This document shows positions 60,917-64,000 of a stretch of 64,000 bases of DNA, piece by piece. Under the pieces are notes generated by a model that saw only the letters and a list, made by a program, of their open reading frames with translations, ran no database searches and was not told where the DNA came from. Position numbers and translations under genes: made by a program. This DNA comes from Vibrio hepatarius. GTDB lineage: Bacteria > Pseudomonadota > Gammaproteobacteria > Enterobacterales > Vibrionaceae. The DNA lies in contig NZ_LHPI01000004.1 of assembly GCF_001274785.1 (NCBI RefSeq), forward strand, positions 220,871 through 284,870, in the 5' to 3' direction. How positions within the stretch are numbered: the first letter of the stretch is position 1; each line of letters opens with the position of its first letter.

Positions 60917-62137
60917 ATGAGTGTAACCGCAAGTCAGGTCCATGGAGCCGTTCAAACCCTGACCCAAAGTTCCGATACTTTATTCCTGCTACTGGGCGCA
61001 ATCATGGTGTTTTTAATGCACGCGGGTTTCGCCTTCCTTGAAGTGGGAACCGTTAGGCACAAAAACCAAGTCAACGCCTTAGTTAAAATTCTTGCCGACT
61101 TCGGTATTTCAGCCATTGCATACTTTTTTATTGGTTACTGGGTCGCATACGGCGCTAACTTTTTCGCCGACGCGCAAACTCTCTCGCAAGGCAATGGCTA
61201 TGAGCTAGTGAAGTTCTTCTTCTTACTGACTTTTGCAGCTGCGATTCCTGCTATTGTTTCAGGTGGCATTGCAGAACGCGCTCGATTCTATCCTGTTTTG
61301 ATTGCGACCTTCTTTACGGTTGGTATCGTTTACCCACTGTTTGAGGGCATGATCTGGAACGGCAATTTTGGCTTGCAAGCGTGGTTTGAAACGCAATTTG
61401 GTTACGGATTTCATGACTTTGCAGGTTCAGTTGTTGTACATGCTGTTGGCGGTTGGATTGCTCTGGTTGCGGTAACGTTTTTAGGCATGCGTAAGGGACG
61501 TATTCGCGCAGGTAAACACACTAACTTTGCACCCTCGAACATTCCTTTCTTGGCACTAGGGGCATGGATCCTATGTGTGGGGTGGTTTGGCTTTAACGTC
61601 ATGTCAGCGCAAACTTTAAACGGTATTAGCGGTTTAGTTGCGATGAACTCGTTGATGGCGATGGTCGGTGGTATTGTGGCATCGCTGCTTGCAGGCAAGA
61701 ATGACCCAGGCTTTATTCACAATGGTCCGTTAGCCGGCTTGGTGGCGGTTTGTGCTGGCTCTGATTTGATGCACCCAATTGGGGCTTTGGTGACTGGCGC
61801 GGTGGCAGGGACGTTATTTGTTTACTTGTTCACTTACTTGCAAAACAAAACCAAAATCGATGATGTGTTGGGCGTATGGCCTCTGCACGGCGTTTGTGGT
61901 GCGTGGGGTGGTGTTGCTGCGGGTATCTTTGGTCAAAACGCGCTAGGAGGCTTAGGCGGCGTGAGCTTTGCTGTTCAGCTACTAGGAACCATTGCTGGTA
62001 TTGCCATCGCTGTAGCCGGCGCTCTGGTTGTTTATGGCGCGATAAATAGTATGACTGGGCTGCGTTTATCGGAAGAAGATGAATTCAATGGTGCAGACTT
62101 AGCGATTCATAAAATTTCAGCGACCAACGAAGACTAA
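60917..62137 (+). CDS. amtB: Ammonium transporter
   Basis: 406 residues with eleven membrane segments and no cleaved signal. The Amt signatures are present: FHDFAGSVVVHAVGGW with the first pore His, WPLHGVCGAWGGVAAGIFG with the second, and FAFLEVGTVRHKNQVNALVKI near the start. It moves NH4+/NH3 across the inner membrane under nitrogen limitation. The gene is monocistronic behind a sigma-54 promoter, with no glnK next to it, so a distant PII protein would control it. Confidence 0.95.
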   Translation: MSVTASQVHGAVQTLTQSSDTLFLLLGAIMVFLMHAGFAFLEVGTVRHKNQVNALVKILADFGISAIAYFFIGYWVAYGANFFADAQTLSQGNGYELVKFFFLLTFAAAIPAIVSGGIAERARFYPVLIATFFTVGIVYPLFEGMIWNGNFGLQAWFETQFGYGFHDFAGSVVVHAVGGWIALVAVTFLGMRKGRIRAGKHTNFAPSNIPFLALGAWILCVGWFGFNVMSAQTLNGISGLVAMNSLMAMVGGIVASLLAGKNDPGFIHNGPLAGLVAVCAGSDLMHPIGALVTGAVAGTLFVYLFTYLQNKTKIDDVLGVWPLHGVCGAWGGVAAGIFGQNALGGLGGVSFAVQLLGTIAGIAIAVAGALVVYGAINSMTGLRLSEEDEFNGADLAIHKISATNED

Positions 62138-62152
62138 CGCAAAATCACTTAT

Positions 62153-62182
62153 GGAAAGAGCGGCGTTGGCCGCTCTTTTTTG
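62153..62182 (+). terminator. Terminator of amtB
   Basis: AAAGAGCGGC and GCCGCTCTTT pair over GTTG and are followed by TTTTTT. Confidence 0.88.
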
Positions 62183-62302
62183 TATCACTTCACAATCCCT
62201 GTTGATAAAAAGCCAACTTCGACTATGGTCTAACCCTCATAACTTCTGATGTTATTCATCAAATGCTAAGCTACAGACAAAGGATATGAAGAAGGATGTG
62301 GT

Positions 62303-63040
62303 ATGAAGTTTCCGTATCGTAATGTGGTTGTATTAACGGGAGCCGGTATTTCTGCCGAATCAGGAATACAAACGTTCAGAGCCCAGGATGGCTTGTGGGA
62401 AGATCATCGAATTGAAGATGTCGCAACGCCAGAAGGCTTCGAACGCGACCCAGACCTAGTGCAAGATTTCTATAATCAACGCCGTTTAAAACTGCAAGAG
62501 TCACACATTGAGCCAAACGCTGCGCATTTAGCGCTAGGCCGCTTAGAGAAAGAGCTTGAAGGATCAGTGACGGTAATTACGCAGAACATCGACAATCTGC
62601 ATGAGCGTGGTGGTAGTAGCAATGTCATCCATATGCATGGTGAACTGCTGAAAGCACGTTGTAGCGAGTCGAATCAAGTGACAGAAGAGTTGGGTGAGAT
62701 CAAGACCGGCGATCTTTGCCATTGTTGCCAAATTCCATCTCAGTTACGCCCGCACGTGGTTTGGTTCGGTGAAATGCCTCTGCGTATGGGTGACATCTAC
62801 GAGTCACTCGAGCAAGCGGACTTGTTTATCTCTATTGGTACATCCGGTGTGGTTTATCCAGCTGCAGGCTTTGTCCATGACGCGAAAATGCATGGCGCGC
62901 ACACCATCGAAATTAACTTGGAGCCGAGTGCTGTAGAAAGTGAATTTGAAGAGAAGCGTTACGGCAAGGCAAGTATTGAAGTGCCAAAATTGGTTGAAGA
63001 AATTCTTGCTCTGCAACAACCAGACTCGCAAAGCGCTTAA
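62303..63040 (+). CDS. cobB: NAD-dependent protein deacylase (sirtuin)
   Basis: 245 residues. Sirtuin motifs: [34 protein letters not shown] with the catalytic His, zinc-site Cys in ARCSES and [25 protein letters not shown]. The FYNQRR segment has the Tyr-x-x-Arg pair of class III sirtuins, which also remove succinyl groups. CobB controls acetyl-CoA synthetase and other proteins. An AAGAAGGA ribosome site precedes ATG 62303. Confidence 0.94.
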   Translation: MKFPYRNVVVLTGAGISAESGIQTFRAQDGLWEDHRIEDVATPEGFERDPDLVQDFYNQRRLKLQESHIEPNAAHLALGRLEKELEGSVTVITQNIDNLHERGGSSNVIHMHGELLKARCSESNQVTEELGEIKTGDLCHCCQIPSQLRPHVVWFGEMPLRMGDIYESLEQADLFISIGTSGVVYPAAGFVHDAKMHGAHTIEINLEPSAVESEFEEKRYGKASIEVPKLVEEILALQQPDSQSA

Positions 63041-63068
63041 CAGCAATCATTCCCTAAATAACTAAAAC

Positions 63069-63098
63069 AAATAAAGCGGCTTTTAAGCCGCTTTATTG
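63069..63098. terminator. Bidirectional terminator between cobB and potD
   Basis: ATAAAGCGGCTT and AAGCCGCTTTAT pair over TT; it lies between convergent genes. Confidence 0.88.
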
Positions 63099-63117
63099 TT
63101 ATCTAAATTTGAGTAGA

Positions 63118-64000
63118 TTAGTTATCTACTTTCAGCTTTTGGAAGTACTCGTCGTAAATCACGCTTGCTTCGCCAACTTCGTCTTGCCAAGTACCACTGT
63201 CCATCACTTCTTGAGGAGGGAAGATGCTTGGGTCGTTCGCAAACTCTTCAGGCAACAGTTTATGCGCGCTTGCTACTGGTGTTGGGTAGCCAATTTCTAG
63301 AGCGATCTTCGCTGCGTTCTCTGGGCGAAGTAGGAAGTCGATCATCTTGTGTGCCGCATCAACGTTTTTCGCTTCAGCTGGGATTGCTAGACTATCCATC
63401 CAGAAGATCGCACCTTTTTCCGGCCAGATGATATCGATCGACGCACCTTCTTGGCGAGCCATGTACGCAGAACCATTCCAAAGCATACCGAGTGATACTT
63501 CACCCGCTAGATATGGGTTAGCTGGGAAGTCAGAGTTAAATACCAATACGTTTGGCATCAGCTTCTTCAGCTCTTCGTATGCTGCTTTGATTTCGTCAGG
63601 GTTAGTTGTGTTTGGCGAGTAACCCAGCTTGGTTAATGCGATGTGGAACACTTCACGTGAATCGTCCATCATCATTAGCTGACCTTCCCACTTGCTATCC
63701 CAGAAATCATCCCATTTAGTGACAGAGGATTTGTCTAGCATGTCTGAGTTAATACCAATGCCAGTCGCGCCCCAGATGTATGGGATAGAGAAGTTGTTAT
63801 TTGGGTCAAACGGCTTGTTTAGGAAGTTAGTATCAAGGTCAGCAAAGTGAGAAAGCTTGCTCTTGTCGATTTGTTGAAGCATGCCTTCTTTGCGCATCTT
63901 AGATACGAAATAAGTAGACGGAACAACAAGGTCATAACCAGAACCTTGAGTCTTTAGCTTCGCGTACATGCTCTCGTTAGACTCGTAAGTCGAGTAGATA
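63118..64000 (-). CDS. potD: Spermidine/putrescine-binding periplasmic protein, C-terminal part
   Basis: The frame is open to the window end, so the N-terminus and signal peptide are missing; about 294 residues are present. Typical PotD segments are GSGYDLVVPSTYFVSKMRKEG, IPYIWGATGIGIN, WDSKWEGQLMMMDDSREVF, LWNGSAYMARQEGA, IDIIWPEKGAIFWMDSLAIPA, and the C-terminal EEFANDPSIFPPQEV. It delivers polyamines to the PotABC importer. The rest of the operon would lie to the right. Confidence 0.9.
   Translation of the reverse strand, partial: IYSTYESNESMYAKLKTQGSGYDLVVPSTYFVSKMRKEGMLQQIDKSKLSHFADLDTNFLNKPFDPNNNFSIPYIWGATGIGINSDMLDKSSVTKWDDFWDSKWEGQLMMMDDSREVFHIALTKLGYSPNTTNPDEIKAAYEELKKLMPNVLVFNSDFPANPYLAGEVSLGMLWNGSAYMARQEGASIDIIWPEKGAIFWMDSLAIPAEAKNVDAAHKMIDFLLRPENAAKIALEIGYPTPVASAHKLLPEEFANDPSIFPPQEVMDSGTWQDEVGEASVIYDEYFQKLKVDN

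Noticed and set aside
1..64000. CRISPR arrays, insertion sequences, integron attC sites, prophage genes
   Set aside because: I saw no regularly spaced repeats, transposase, integrase or phage proteins in the window.

Overview
This window looks like part of the large chromosome of a Vibrio, most like the Harveyi clade (V. parahaemolyticus/harveyi/campbellii type). The evidence is the gene content: a TonB2 system with TtpC, a NorM MATE pump beside ribE, a long 367-residue PurC, a VF530-type protein, a bifunctional MobB-MoeA, many chemoreceptors and c-di-GMP proteins, and Vibrio-type small DUF proteins. The species call is inference. I see no prophage, insertion sequence, integron or CRISPR array. 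Both ends cut genes: a chemoreceptor at the left and potD at the right.

Layout. 1-8.1 kb: end of a chemoreceptor, a leucine-rich-repeat protein, a VF530-type protein, a secreted EF-hand protein, purC with a PurR-like box, a SulA-like gene under a near-consensus LexA box, a glycerophosphodiesterase, an EamA exporter, a lactate-dehydrogenase-family enzyme and a metallo-beta-lactamase-fold hydrolase. 8.3-13.2 kb: the six-gene TonB2 operon (DUF3450, TtpC, ExbB2, ExbD2, TonB2, TPR). 13.8-20.8 kb: a DcuS/DcuR-like two-component pair, a DUF2726 protein, a diguanylate cyclase, a PAS chemoreceptor, and an NYN protein overlapping a DUF2986 gene tail to tail. 21-37 kb: an outer-membrane barrel, two tRNA-Val(GAC) genes, a secreted ATP-dependent DNA ligase, a DUF3080 lipoprotein, norM/ribE, a fructosamine-kinase-like protein, an NlpC/P60 lipoprotein, a chemoreceptor, a fatty-acid hydroxylase family protein, TapT-like DTW protein, nagK, a GNAT enzyme and a GAF-PAS-GGDEF-EAL protein. 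37.4-60.6 kb: a molybdenum/tungsten formate metabolism region. 60.9-64 kb: amtB, cobB and the 3' part of potD.

The most coherent system is the formate dehydrogenase region. On the minus strand tupABC (tungstate uptake), mobA and mobB-moeA (cofactor synthesis) form one operon. Divergent from it is an NtrC-type response regulator with its histidine kinase. Ten kilobases away lie fdhD and the operon DUF3305-DUF3306-FeS protein-TorD-like chaperone-TAT peptide-fdhABC. A 17-bp palindrome, TGNGACA-N3-TGTCNCA, lies upstream of both tupA and the FeS-protein/fdh genes. Each time it is placed 65-80 bp upstream of a good sigma-54 -24/-12 promoter. This suggests that the local sigma-54 activator controls metal uptake, cofactor synthesis and enzyme together.

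Between these halves sit an MscS-type channel and a membrane protein that joins an MscK-like membrane region to a P-loop NTPase and a winged helix. This pair may be a nucleotide-gated or NTPase-controlled channel system. A secreted DNA ligase gene with CRP and CRP-S-like sites upstream suggests a link to competence. All functions are inferred from sequence alone.
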